From Beijerinckiaceae bacterium (GTDB taxonomy: Bacteria; Pseudomonadota; Alphaproteobacteria; Rhizobiales; Beijerinckiaceae), in NCBI GenBank assembly GCA_027346205.1, contig DAIESR010000333.1, positions 1 to 5,271 of the forward strand: DNA of 5,271 bases, given 5' to 3'. Positions 1 to 5,271 of this stretch are shown here, piece after piece. The position numbers and the translations under genes are program-made. Each line of letters starts with the position of its first letter. Position 1 is the stretch's first letter. A model generated the notes under the pieces. It was not told the DNA's origin. It ran no database searches and saw only the letters and a list, made by a program, of their open reading frames with translations.

Positions 1-1133
1 GCAATCTGCATCGGCCTGGCGCGCTCACGCCGTCCATTGTCATGTCGCTCGGCCTGGGCCTGACCTTGCTCGTCGGCCTGACCCTGATCGATGCCAATCT
101 GCGCCGCGAACTCGGCCATTCCCGCGCCGGCGTGACGCCGAGCTTCTTCTTTCTTGGCATTCCACAGTCGGAGACCGCGCGTTTCCGCGATTTTTTCACT
201 GAAAGGGCAAAAGCCGGCAAGCTCGAACTCGTGCCTATGCTGCGTGGGCGCATCACCGCGCTCAAGGGGGTGCCCGCCGAAAAAGCGAAGGTGAAAGAGA
301 AGGCTGCTTGGGCGCTGCTTGGCGATCGCGGTATCACTTTCGCCAAGACGATTCCGGCGGGCTCCAAGCTCGTCGCCGGCAAATGGTGGGACGCGGACTA
401 TATGGGGCCGCCGCTCGTTTCGCTCGCGGCCGACGTGGCCGACGGATTAGGGCTCGATGTCGGCGACAAGATCACCGTCAATGTGCTTGGCCGCAGCGTT
501 ACGGCGCGGGTCGCCAATCTGCGCCATGTCGACTGGCGCGATCTCGGCATTAATTTCGTGCTGGTCTTCTCGCCGAACACATTTGCCGGCGCGCCTTATA
601 GCGATCTTGCGACAGTGACCTTCCCAAAGGGCGATGATGCCAGCCGCGACATGGCTTTGGTGCGTGATGTCGCCAAGGCCTTTCCTGCGATCGTCAGCCT
701 GCGCGTCAAGGATGCGCTCGACGCGATCAAGGATGTGGTGGATCAACTCTCGCTTGCGGTGCGCGGCGCGGCGAGCGTCGCCTTGATCGCCGCCACGCTC
801 GTCCTCGGCGGCGCGCTGGCGGCTGGCCAGCAAACGCGGCTCTATGACAGCGTGGTCCTGAAAGTGCTCGGCGCGACGCGAGCGCGGCTCGTTACGGCCT
901 TCATCTGCGAGTTCGGTATCATCGGCCTTGCCACGGCGAGTTTCGGCGTCCTGGCCGGCAGTCTCGCAGGCCTCGCCGTGGTGCGTTTCGTGATGAAGCT
1001 CGAATTCGTGTGGTTCTGGCCACAGGCGCTGATCGCCGCATTCGGCGCCTTGGCGGTGGCGGTTCTGCTCGGCCTTCTCGGCACCTTTCGCATATTGGGC
1101 CGCAAGCCAGCCCAATATTTACGAAATCTTTAG
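1..1133 (+). CDS. FtsX/YbbP-family ABC transporter permease, C-terminal part (5' end outside window)
   Basis: This is the 3' part of a large permease of the FtsX/MacB superfamily, YbbP-like, which normally works in the inner membrane with a cognate ATPase of the LolD/YbbA type. The reading frame is open from base 3 to the TAA stop at 1131-1133, giving 376 visible residues. The family is usually about 800-850 aa, so more than half is missing upstream. The ATG at 42 is internal, because the preceding codons (LHRPGALTPS) already read as family sequence. A hydrophobic segment follows at visible residues about 14-29. Next is a soluble periplasmic-type domain (about 30-250) with the YbbP-like stretch WRDLGINFVLVFSPNTF. 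The C-terminal FtsX domain has three membrane helices (about 257-276, 298-328 and 338-362) and the signature LKVLGATR between the first two. It ends KPAQYLRNL, typical of the family. The substrate is unknown; YbbA/YbbP-type systems have been linked to lipid or envelope export. No terminator is evident after the stop. Confidence 0.9.
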   Translation, partial: NLHRPGALTPSIVMSLGLGLTLLVGLTLIDANLRRELGHSRAGVTPSFFFLGIPQSETARFRDFFTERAKAGKLELVPMLRGRITALKGVPAEKAKVKEKAAWALLGDRGITFAKTIPAGSKLVAGKWWDADYMGPPLVSLAADVADGLGLDVGDKITVNVLGRSVTARVANLRHVDWRDLGINFVLVFSPNTFAGAPYSDLATVTFPKGDDASRDMALVRDVAKAFPAIVSLRVKDALDAIKDVVDQLSLAVRGAASVALIAATLVLGGALAAGQQTRLYDSVVLKVLGATRARLVTAFICEFGIIGLATASFGVLAGSLAGLAVVRFVMKLEFVWFWPQALIAAFGALAVAVLLGLLGTFRILGRKPAQYLRNL

Positions 1134-1166
1134 GTTGCGCCGACGTCTTGCGCGCCACGTCCGGCC

Positions 1167-1197
1167 TTGTCCCCTATTGGGGCCAGCGCCATATAAT
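1167..1197 (+). promoter_or_regulatory. Candidate sigma70-type promoter upstream of the BI-1 gene (distal)
   Basis: A perfect TATAAT hexamer lies at 1192-1197, and TTGTCC lies at 1167-1172 with a 19-bp spacer, which is longer than the ideal 17. It falls in the AT-richer gap between the permease and the BI-1 gene, so it could give a transcript with a long leader of about 200 nt. The hexamer match is seen in the sequence; promoter activity is inference. Confidence 0.3.
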
Positions 1198-1282
1198 CGG
1201 CGACGCCTCATTTTGGCTGTTTAGTTATATGACCAAGAGGAGGAAAGTCGCAGCGCCTCGTTCAACGCCTGCCAAGCAGCTT

Positions 1283-1311
1283 TTGCGTCGAACGCTACGC
1301 TGTATTATATT
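1283..1311 (+). promoter_or_regulatory. Candidate sigma70-type promoter upstream of the BI-1 gene (proximal)
   Basis: TTGCGT at 1283-1288 and TATATT at 1306-1311 are separated by 17 bp, inside an AT-rich block (1301-1316) that stands out from the GC-rich surroundings. The inferred leader to the ATG at 1403 is about 85 nt. The geometry is better than that of the distal candidate, although the hexamers are imperfect. The gap 1134-1402 otherwise shows no RNA gene or repeat that I can support. Confidence 0.35.
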
Positions 1312-1402
1312 ATTCAAAGCATACTTTCCCTATGGCTGCCGATCGTCGGTAGTGCTGGAGAGTGGGCGGAGGCTGCGGGCCTCCTGAAATCGTGAGGAAA
1401 CC

Positions 1403-2185
1403 ATGTCCGACTTCGATCGCAACGCAGCCCGTTGGGGGCAGGGTTACGCCCGCGCCGGGCGCGCCGAAATCGACCAGGGCCTTCGCTCTTATATGCTCGG
1501 CGTCTACAATCACATGACGGTCGGCTTAGCCATTACCGGGCTTGTCGCGCTTGGCGTGCATATGCTCACGATCACGAGCGACCCCGCTCAGGCGGTCGTC
1601 CGTGTCGGCCATATGATGCTGACGCCGCTTGGCCAAGCGCTCTATCTCAGCCCGCTGAAATGGCTGGTGATGCTGGCTCCGCTCGGCTTCGTGTTCTTCT
1701 TCTCGTTCCGTCTGAGCCAGATGTCGGCGGCCACGGCGCGCAATACGTTCTATGCGTTTTCCGCGGCCATGGGCCTCTCGCTGTCGACGATCCTGCTCAT
1801 CTATACGGGCACGTCGGTGGCGCGCGCTTTCTTCATCACGGCGGCGAGTTTTGGCGCCTTGAGCCTCTATGGCTACACGACGAAACGTGATCTCTCGGGG
1901 ATGGGCTCCTTCCTGATGATGGGCCTCTTCGGTCTCATCATCGCGAGCGTCGTGAATCTCTTCCTTCACAGCACGGGCTTTCAGTTCGCTCTGTCGATCC
2001 TGTCCGTCCTGATCTTCGCCGGCCTCACCGCCTGGGACACGCAGTCGATCAAAGAAATGTATTTTGCCTCGGACGATCATGAGGTCGCGACCAAGAAATC
2101 GGTGAATGCAGCTTTGATGCTCTATCTCGATTTCATCAATATCTTCCAGTCGCTGCTCTACCTGACCGGTTCGCGCAATGACTGA
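1403..2185 (+). CDS. Bax inhibitor-1/YccA family membrane protein (TMBIM)
   Basis: This is a complete 260-aa member of the Bax inhibitor-1 (UPF0005, YccA/YetJ) family of seven-helix inner-membrane proteins. Relatives act as pH-sensitive calcium leak channels (BsYetJ) or modulate the FtsH protease (E. coli YccA). The hydrophilic N-terminus (1-30, starting MSDFDRNAARWGQ) matches alphaproteobacterial members. Hydrophobic helices lie at about 33-56, 84-101, 113-134, 139-157, 168-188, 194-211 and 236-255. Asp212 (in TAWDTQ) and Asp243 (in LYLDFIN) sit where the family's di-aspartyl pH sensor lies, so the leak-channel residues appear intact. The start is supported by GAGGAAA at 1394-1400, two bases before the ATG, which is a tight spacing, and by the family-like N-terminus. 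The gene is probably monocistronic: it has candidate promoters upstream and a strong terminator 46 bp after the stop. The family call is firm. The physiological role (calcium leak or FtsH partner) is inferred from relatives. Confidence 0.93.
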   Translation: MSDFDRNAARWGQGYARAGRAEIDQGLRSYMLGVYNHMTVGLAITGLVALGVHMLTITSDPAQAVVRVGHMMLTPLGQALYLSPLKWLVMLAPLGFVFFFSFRLSQMSAATARNTFYAFSAAMGLSLSTILLIYTGTSVARAFFITAASFGALSLYGYTTKRDLSGMGSFLMMGLFGLIIASVVNLFLHSTGFQFALSILSVLIFAGLTAWDTQSIKEMYFASDDHEVATKKSVNAALMLYLDFINIFQSLLYLTGSRND

Positions 2186-2231
2186 CGCAGATGAGCGCGG
2201 CATCTTTGCCGAGGCGAAGTTACCAAAACCG

Positions 2232-2257
2232 ACGGGCGTGCTTTGCACGCCCGTTTT
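2232..2257 (+). terminator. Rho-independent terminator after the BI-1 gene
   Basis: A perfect 10-bp GC-rich stem (ACGGGCGTGC at 2232-2241, GCACGCCCGT at 2245-2254) closes a TTT loop and runs into TTTT at 2254-2257, followed by GCGTTT. It starts 46 bp after the BI-1 stop and separates that gene from scoAB. A weaker 5-bp hairpin (CGGCA 2198-2202, TGCCG 2207-2211) lies just upstream without a T run. Because the stem is nearly symmetric and is preceded by AAAA at 2225-2228, it could also work on the opposite strand, but no convergent gene is present. Confidence 0.88.
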
Positions 2258-2328
2258 GCGTTTATGAAGGGTGCCGTGCCGTCATTCGCTGCGATTGATC
2301 CTGCAGACACGTCAAGCTTCCACCAAGC

Positions 2329-2388
2329 CCTAAGACAGAGCCGTCTTTTGCCGGCATTTTCTTGCAATGGATGAGGGAGCGTCTTAGG
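2329..2388. repeat. 8-bp inverted repeat in the scoA leader region
   Basis: CCTAAGAC at 2329-2336 is matched by its exact reverse complement GTCTTAGG at 2381-2388, with a 44-nt spacer. A second GTCTT at 2343-2347 can also pair with the left arm as a 5-bp, 6-nt-loop hairpin followed by TT. The pairings are therefore mutually exclusive. The right arm ends about 40 nt before the scoA start. It could be an operator, a leader RNA structure or a chance match; an 8-bp match in a gap this size is not rare. Confidence 0.3.
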
Positions 2389-2429
2389 TAGAAGCGGCCG
2401 GAAACCAAGGAAAGGCGAGCCCAGACGCC

Positions 2430-3104
2430 ATGCAGAAAGTTCATCCTGATGTGCGCTCCGCTCTCGTGGATCTGCTTTGGGACGGAATGACTGTGATGTC
2501 CGGCGGCTTTGGGCTTTGCGGTACGCCGCAGGCCCTCATCGAGGCCGTCCGCGATATCGGCCCCAAGGATCTCACCATCGTTTCGAATAATGCGGGCGTC
2601 GATGGGCTCGCGCTCGGCATTCTGCTCGAGTCGAAGCAGATCAAGAAAATGATCTCCTCCTATGTCGGGGAGAACAAGCTCTTCGCGGATCTGTTCCTGT
2701 CCGGCGAACTGGAACTCGAGTTCAATCCGCAAGGCACGCTCGCCGAGCGCATCCGCGCCGGGGGGGCCGGCATCCCCGCCTTCTTCACCAAGACGGGTGT
2801 CGGGACGGTCGTCTCCGAAGGCAAGGAGCTGCGCGATTTCGACGGCGAAACCTATGTGATGGAGCGCGGCCTCAGAGCCGATATCTCTTTGGTGCATGCC
2901 TATATCGGCGATACCGAAGGCAATCTCGTCTATCGCAAGACGGCGCGCAATTTCAATCCGATCATGGCCATGGCGGGCAAGGTGACGGTCGCCGAGGTCG
3001 AGCATCTGGTCGAGCCGGGCGGGATCGAGCCGGATGCGATCCATACGCCGGGCATATTCGTGCAGCGCATCGTGCATGTGCCTGGTGCCGCAAAGCCCAT
3101 CTAA
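2430..3104 (+). CDS. scoA: Succinyl-CoA:3-ketoacid CoA-transferase, subunit A
   Basis: This is the alpha subunit of a family I 3-oxoacid CoA-transferase, which with ScoB moves CoA from succinyl-CoA to acetoacetate to give acetoacetyl-CoA and succinate in the cytoplasm. Family I signature 1 is intact at residues 18-33 (DGMTVMSGGFGLCGTP). Further conserved blocks are VSNNAG (51-56), IKKMISSYVGENK (71-83), FNPQGTLAERIRAGGAGIPAFFT (98-120, quoted here as a landmark block) and the C-terminal PGIFVQRIV. At 224 aa it is a little shorter than the usual 230-235, lacking only the basic tail. The wording fits ScoA better than PcaI or AtoD. The start fits the family N-terminus and no upstream in-frame start exists. 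The nearest purine-rich site, AAGGAAAGG at 2407-2415, is 14 nt from the ATG, which is far. A run of seven G at 2760-2766 encodes the Gly-Gly of RAGGAG. It forms an operon with scoB. A role in PHB or ketone-body use is inferred. Confidence 0.92.
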   Translation: MQKVHPDVRSALVDLLWDGMTVMSGGFGLCGTPQALIEAVRDIGPKDLTIVSNNAGVDGLALGILLESKQIKKMISSYVGENKLFADLFLSGELELEFNPQGTLAERIRAGGAGIPAFFTKTGVGTVVSEGKELRDFDGETYVMERGLRADISLVHAYIGDTEGNLVYRKTARNFNPIMAMAGKVTVAEVEHLVEPGGIEPDAIHTPGIFVQRIVHVPGAAKPI

Positions 3105-3135
3105 AAGCGCACGACGCGTCAAAGGGCGGTGGCCT

Positions 3136-3143
3136 GAGGAGGA
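3136..3143 (+). promoter_or_regulatory. Strong Shine-Dalgarno site of scoB
   Basis: GAGGAGGA lies 6 nt before the ATG at 3150. It is the best ribosome binding site in the window and fixes the scoB start. It contrasts with the distant site of scoA, so independent strong initiation of the second subunit is likely. Confidence 0.85.
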
Positions 3144-3149
3144 CATTCA

Positions 3150-3827
3150 ATGGCCTGGACCAGAGAGCAAATGGCCGAGCGTGCGGCCAAGGAGCTGCGC
3201 GACGGCTATTATGTCAATCTCGGCATCGGCATTCCGACGCTCGTCTCCAATTTCATCCCTCCCGGCATGCATGTCCAATTGCAGAGTGAGAACGGCATGC
3301 TCGGCATGGGGCCTTTTCCCTATGAGGGCGATGAAGATCCAGTCCTCATCAATGCTGGCAAGCAGACCATTACCGAACTGCCGACGACGAGCTATTTCTC
3401 CTCTGCCGACAGTTTCGCGATGATCCGCGGTGGCCACATCGATCTCGCCATTCTCGGCGCGATGGAAGTTGCGGAAAACGGGGATCTTGCCAATTGGATG
3501 ATCCCTGGCAAAATGATCAAGGGCATGGGCGGCGCCATGGATCTCGTCGCCGGCGTCAAACGCGTCATCGTCGTGATGGAGCACACGGCGAAAGGCGAGC
3601 CCAAGATCCTGCGCCGCTGCACGCTGCCTCTCACAGGTTCCGCTGTCGTCGATATGGTCATCACCGATCTCGGTGTCTTCACGATCGACAAGGCGGGCGA
3701 CGCTGGTATGACCCTGATCGAACTCGCGCCCGAGGTCTCGCTGGAAGATATCACGCGCAAGACGCAAGCTATCTTCGCCGTCCATCCGGCGCTCACGTCG
3801 CAAGCCGCCTGCGAGAAGGTGGTTTAA
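3150..3827 (+). CDS. scoB: Succinyl-CoA:3-ketoacid CoA-transferase, subunit B
   Basis: This is the beta subunit of the heteromeric family I CoA-transferase and carries the catalytic glutamate that forms the glutamyl-CoA thioester. Signature 2 is intact at residues 44-52 (LQSENGMLG), with Glu47 the expected nucleophile. Other conserved blocks are [12 protein letters not shown] (23-34), [11 protein letters not shown] (54-64), the glycine-rich [16 protein letters not shown] (120-135) and the C-terminal region ending near VHPAL. The length of 225 aa is normal (relatives are about 205-220). The start at [16 protein letters not shown] is set by a strong ribosome binding site and by the family N-terminus. 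It lies 45 bp after scoA with no terminator between, so the two are very likely co-transcribed. No bdhA, phaZ, thiolase or beta-ketoadipate gene is in view to settle the physiological substrate. Acetoacetate is the best guess, 3-oxoadipate the less likely alternative. No convincing terminator follows the stop. Confidence 0.93.
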   Translation: MAWTREQMAERAAKELRDGYYVNLGIGIPTLVSNFIPPGMHVQLQSENGMLGMGPFPYEGDEDPVLINAGKQTITELPTTSYFSSADSFAMIRGGHIDLAILGAMEVAENGDLANWMIPGKMIKGMGGAMDLVAGVKRVIVVMEHTAKGEPKILRRCTLPLTGSAVVDMVITDLGVFTIDKAGDAGMTLIELAPEVSLEDITRKTQAIFAVHPALTSQAACEKVV

Positions 3828-3931
3828 ACGATCCTTGCGCCGATGCGTCGAGAGCAAGCCACCGGCTTAAAGGCGATGTAAAACCTATCGGCTATGATCT
3901 GGTCGGCTTTCTCCAGTGCCGGCCGCTCCGC

Positions 3932-4495
3932 ATGTTTCGATCAATCTTCCTCATGGCCATCGGTATCGCCGTCGCGAGCCTCGCGGCGAGTTCATTTCTC
4001 GCCGAGCATGGCGCGCAGCCGAAACTCATCCAAGCGATTCTCGACCTCATGCCGCATGGCGGACCACAGGTCGTTCACGATCGCCTGCCCAGCCGTGTTG
4101 AGAACCGGCCCGTTGCGAGTGGTTGGGAGCAGATCGCGATCGCGCCCGACCGTTCCGGCAATTATCTGACCGATGTCGAAATCGACGGCCGTTTCATCCA
4201 TATGGTCGTGGATACGGGGGCGACCTATGTCTCGCTCACCAATGCGGATGCCGCCGCGGTCGGCCTTCGCCCGGCGCCAGCCGATTACATCTACAAGACG
4301 ATGACTGCGAATGGCACAGGCGTCGCGGCCAAGGTACGGATCGACCGCCTGCGGATCGGCTCGATGGAGATCTATGACGTCGACGCCTTCGTCATGCCTC
4401 CTGGCGTCTTGGGCACCAGTCTCCTCGGCATGAGTGTTTTGCGCCGCCTTGGTTCCGTTGAAATCTCCGGCGGCCAGCTGGTCTTGCGGCGATAA
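3932..4495 (+). CDS. Membrane-anchored retropepsin-like aspartic protease (clan AA, TIGR02281 type)
   Basis: This is a 187-aa single-lobe aspartic protease of the retropepsin-like family common in Proteobacteria. An N-terminal hydrophobic segment (residues about 4-24) reads as a signal anchor or signal peptide, so the rest should be periplasmic. A variable linker (25-65) leads to the protease domain (about 66-187). The catalytic motif VDTGAT is at 93-98 with Asp94. Downstream family blocks are TMTANGTG (123-130), RIDRLRIGSMEIYDVDAFV (136-154) and LLGMSVLRRLG (164-174), the flap and Leu-Gly-Met region. One lobe carries one catalytic Asp, so an active enzyme should be a homodimer. No substrate is established for this family. 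The start is uncertain. The frame is open far upstream into scoB, but no ATG, GTG or TTG occurs in frame between the scoB stop and 3932. Neither the ATG at 3932 nor the Met codon at 3953 has a ribosome binding site. It sits 104 bp after scoB and could be read from the same transcript. Confidence 0.85.
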   Translation: MFRSIFLMAIGIAVASLAASSFLAEHGAQPKLIQAILDLMPHGGPQVVHDRLPSRVENRPVASGWEQIAIAPDRSGNYLTDVEIDGRFIHMVVDTGATYVSLTNADAAAVGLRPAPADYIYKTMTANGTGVAAKVRIDRLRIGSMEIYDVDAFVMPPGVLGTSLLGMSVLRRLGSVEISGGQLVLRR

Positions 4496-4570
4496 AGGTC
4501 TCCGAAACACCGAAATCATTCATTTGCCAAGGAATTTGCTCACGGCGCTCCGCCCGTCATATGGCGCTTA

Positions 4571-4601
4571 CGCCGGCTCGGTCTGGACGCTCGTGCCGGC
4601 G
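4571..4601. repeat. 7-bp inverted repeat flanking the candidate -35 of the mutase promoter
   Basis: CGCCGGC at 4571-4577 and its exact reverse complement GCCGGCG at 4595-4601 flank a 17-nt spacer that contains the TGGACG hexamer at 4584-4589. There is no T run after the right arm, so it is not a standard terminator for the protease gene. It could be an operator site, or a chance match in GC-rich sequence. Confidence 0.3.
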
Positions 4602-4612
4602 GATGGGATAAT
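4584..4612 (+). promoter_or_regulatory. Candidate sigma70-type promoter for the phosphohexomutase gene
   Basis: TGGACG at 4584-4589 (4 of 6 against TTGACA) and GATAAT at 4607-4612 (5 of 6 against TATAAT) are separated by exactly 17 bp, at the entry to an AT-richer stretch that runs to the mutase start. The implied leader is about 135 nt. A weaker pair, CTGCAC 4636-4641 and TATATC 4659-4664 (17-bp spacer), lies closer to the gene. The gap 4496-4755 shows no other feature besides these and the inverted repeat. Confidence 0.45.
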
Positions 4613-4744
4613 TAATTTACGTAGGGAATCGGTGCCTGCACGAAGCAGAAAATGCGGATATATCCTATGCCTCATTCATGACTTTGGATCGTTGTAATCC
4701 GAAATTATCGTGACCAGGACGCGATTTTCCGCCACCAGACTTGT

Positions 4745-4749
4745 AGGGG
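4745..4749 (+). promoter_or_regulatory. Ribosome binding site of the phosphohexomutase gene
   Basis: AGGGG followed by six T and then ATG at 4756 gives a 6-nt spacing. It is a moderate Shine-Dalgarno match in an unusually T-rich context, and it decides the start, since the frame has an ATG there and the family core begins soon after. Confidence 0.6.
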
Positions 4750-4755
4750 TTTTTT

Positions 4756-5271
4756 ATGTTTCCGAAGCCAGAGCCAGCGCTTACTTCCAATACTTATGCC
4801 TATGAACAAAACCCGTTGGTGAAGGCGACCGGCTTTCGCGAATATGATGCTCGCTGGCTTTTTGAAAAAGAAATTAATCTGATGGGCGTCCAGGCCCTGG
4901 GCCTTGGGCTTGGGACATTGCTGCATGACATGGGCGTGAAGCCGGAGCTGGTCACCGGCCACGATTACCGCAGCTATTCCTCTTCGATCAAATACGCTCT
5001 GGTGACCGGCTTGATGGCGGCGGGCGTCAAGGTGCATGACATCGGCCTCGCGCTGTCGCCCATGGCCTATTTCGCGCAATTCGATCTCGACGTGCCGGCC
5101 GTCGCCATGGTGACGGCCTCACATAATGACAATGGTTGGACGGGCGTGAAAATGGGTGCGCAGCGTCCCGTCACTTTCGGGCCGGATGAAATGGGCCGGC
5201 TGAAGGACATCGTCCTTTCCGGGAGCTATCGCTATGCCGCAGCCGGCGCCTATCGTTTCGTGCCGGATTTT
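4756..5271 (+). CDS. Phosphomannomutase/phosphoglucomutase, N-terminal part (3' end outside window)
   Basis: This is the first 172 codons of an alpha-D-phosphohexomutase of the ManB/AlgC/ExoC type (usually about 460-500 aa). The family interconverts hexose 6-phosphate and 1-phosphate (mannose or glucose) in the cytoplasm, feeding GDP-mannose or UDP-glucose synthesis for polysaccharide and LPS. Domain I is visible. FREYDAR at 27-33 is the usual FREYDIRG block. GHDYRSYS (68-75) is the substrate and metal-site neighbourhood. The phosphoserine loop TASHNDNGWTGVKMG (120-134) has Ser122 as the phosphorylated catalytic residue. The usual Pro after TASHN is replaced by Asp125, which I recall as a variant of alphaproteobacterial members. 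The first 20 residues are a variable lead-in. The frame continues to the last base of the window, so the gene is cut only by the window edge. It probably has its own promoter in the 260-bp gap upstream. Mannose or glucose preference cannot be told from this part. Confidence 0.92.
   Translation, partial: MFPKPEPALTSNTYAYEQNPLVKATGFREYDARWLFEKEINLMGVQALGLGLGTLLHDMGVKPELVTGHDYRSYSSSIKYALVTGLMAAGVKVHDIGLALSPMAYFAQFDLDVPAVAMVTASHNDNGWTGVKMGAQRPVTFGPDEMGRLKDIVLSGSYRYAAAGAYRFVPDF

Noticed and set aside
447..1115. 222-codon open frame on the - strand inside the permease
   Set aside because: It is a shadow of the FtsX-family gene, with no recognisable domain and no plausible ribosome binding site context.
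1171..1182. CCCC-TATT-GGGG hairpin after the permease as a terminator
   Set aside because: The stem is only 4 bp with a mismatch just outside and no T run.
1526..2248. 240-codon open frame on the - strand opposite the BI-1 gene
   Set aside because: The composition is a charged Arg/Glu/His-rich mirror of a hydrophobic protein, and it runs through the terminator hairpin. The + strand gene has a firm family match.
2178..2267. 29-codon frame overlapping the end of the BI-1 gene
   Set aside because: It has no ribosome binding site and runs straight through the terminator stem, so it is not credible as a gene.
2352..2366. Sigma54-like site (CGGCATTTTCTTGCA) in front of scoA
   Set aside because: The GG and GC dinucleotides are 9 bp apart instead of the required 10, and the T of TGGCA is missing. 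No activator site is evident.
2362..2390. Sigma70-like pair TTGCAA, 17 bp, TAGGTA upstream of scoA
   Set aside because: The spacing is right, but the -10 matches only 2 of 6 positions, which is too weak to list as a promoter.
2760..2766. Seven-G run in scoA as a phase-variation tract
   Set aside because: It encodes the conserved Gly-Gly of RAGGAG in frame, and a CoA-transferase is not a typical phase-variable gene. A run of this length is expected now and then in GC-rich DNA.
2262..3146. 294-codon open frame on the - strand opposite scoA
   Set aside because: It is antisense to a clear scoA gene, is low in recognisable domains, and follows the usual mirror-frame openness of GC-rich coding DNA.
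3856..3868. AAGCC-ACC-GGCTT hairpin after scoB as a terminator
   Set aside because: The stem is only 5 bp and is followed by AAAGG instead of a T run.
3494..3931. Upstream extension of the aspartic protease frame into scoB
   Set aside because: The extension overlaps scoB out of frame and reads as low-complexity Arg/His-rich sequence unlike any N-terminus of the family. The hydrophobic anchor beginning at 3932 is the natural start.

Overview
The window looks like ordinary chromosomal DNA from a GC-rich alphaproteobacterium. The protein families, the codon use and the wording of the conserved motifs fit Hyphomicrobiales, possibly a Beijerinckiaceae-type methylotroph or its relatives. That placement is an inference from gene content and style; there is no rRNA or other decisive marker. 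All recognisable genes lie on the + strand, and I see no tRNA or rRNA gene, CRISPR array, insertion sequence, integrase or phage gene.

Layout. (1) Bases 1-1133 are the 3' part of a large FtsX/YbbP-type ABC transporter permease that begins upstream of the window. (2) A 269-bp gap with two AT-rich candidate promoters leads to a complete Bax inhibitor-1 (YccA/YetJ-like) seven-helix membrane protein at 1403-2185, closed by a strong intrinsic terminator at 2232-2257. (3) A 244-bp gap, holding that terminator and an 8-bp inverted repeat, precedes a two-gene unit: the A and B subunits of a succinyl-CoA:3-ketoacid CoA-transferase (scoA 2430-3104, scoB 3150-3827), 45 bp apart. (4) Then comes a small membrane-anchored retropepsin-like aspartic protease (about 3932-4495) with no visible ribosome binding site. 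(5) A 260-bp gap with a good sigma70-type promoter candidate leads to the 5' part of a phosphomannomutase/phosphoglucomutase (4756 to the window end).

How the genes work together. Only scoA and scoB clearly act together, as the two halves of one enzyme that activates acetoacetate with succinyl-CoA. In this group of bacteria that step usually serves ketone-body or polyhydroxybutyrate turnover. The other genes are membrane or envelope functions (a permease, a BI-1 ion-leak protein and an anchored protease) and a sugar-phosphate mutase that supplies polysaccharide precursors. They look like independent neighbours, separated by gaps of 104-269 bp.

I found no convincing new biological system. The points most worth a second look are the start and role of the anchored protease, the inverted repeat in front of scoA, the promoter and inverted repeat in front of the mutase, and the non-canonical active-site loop of the mutase.
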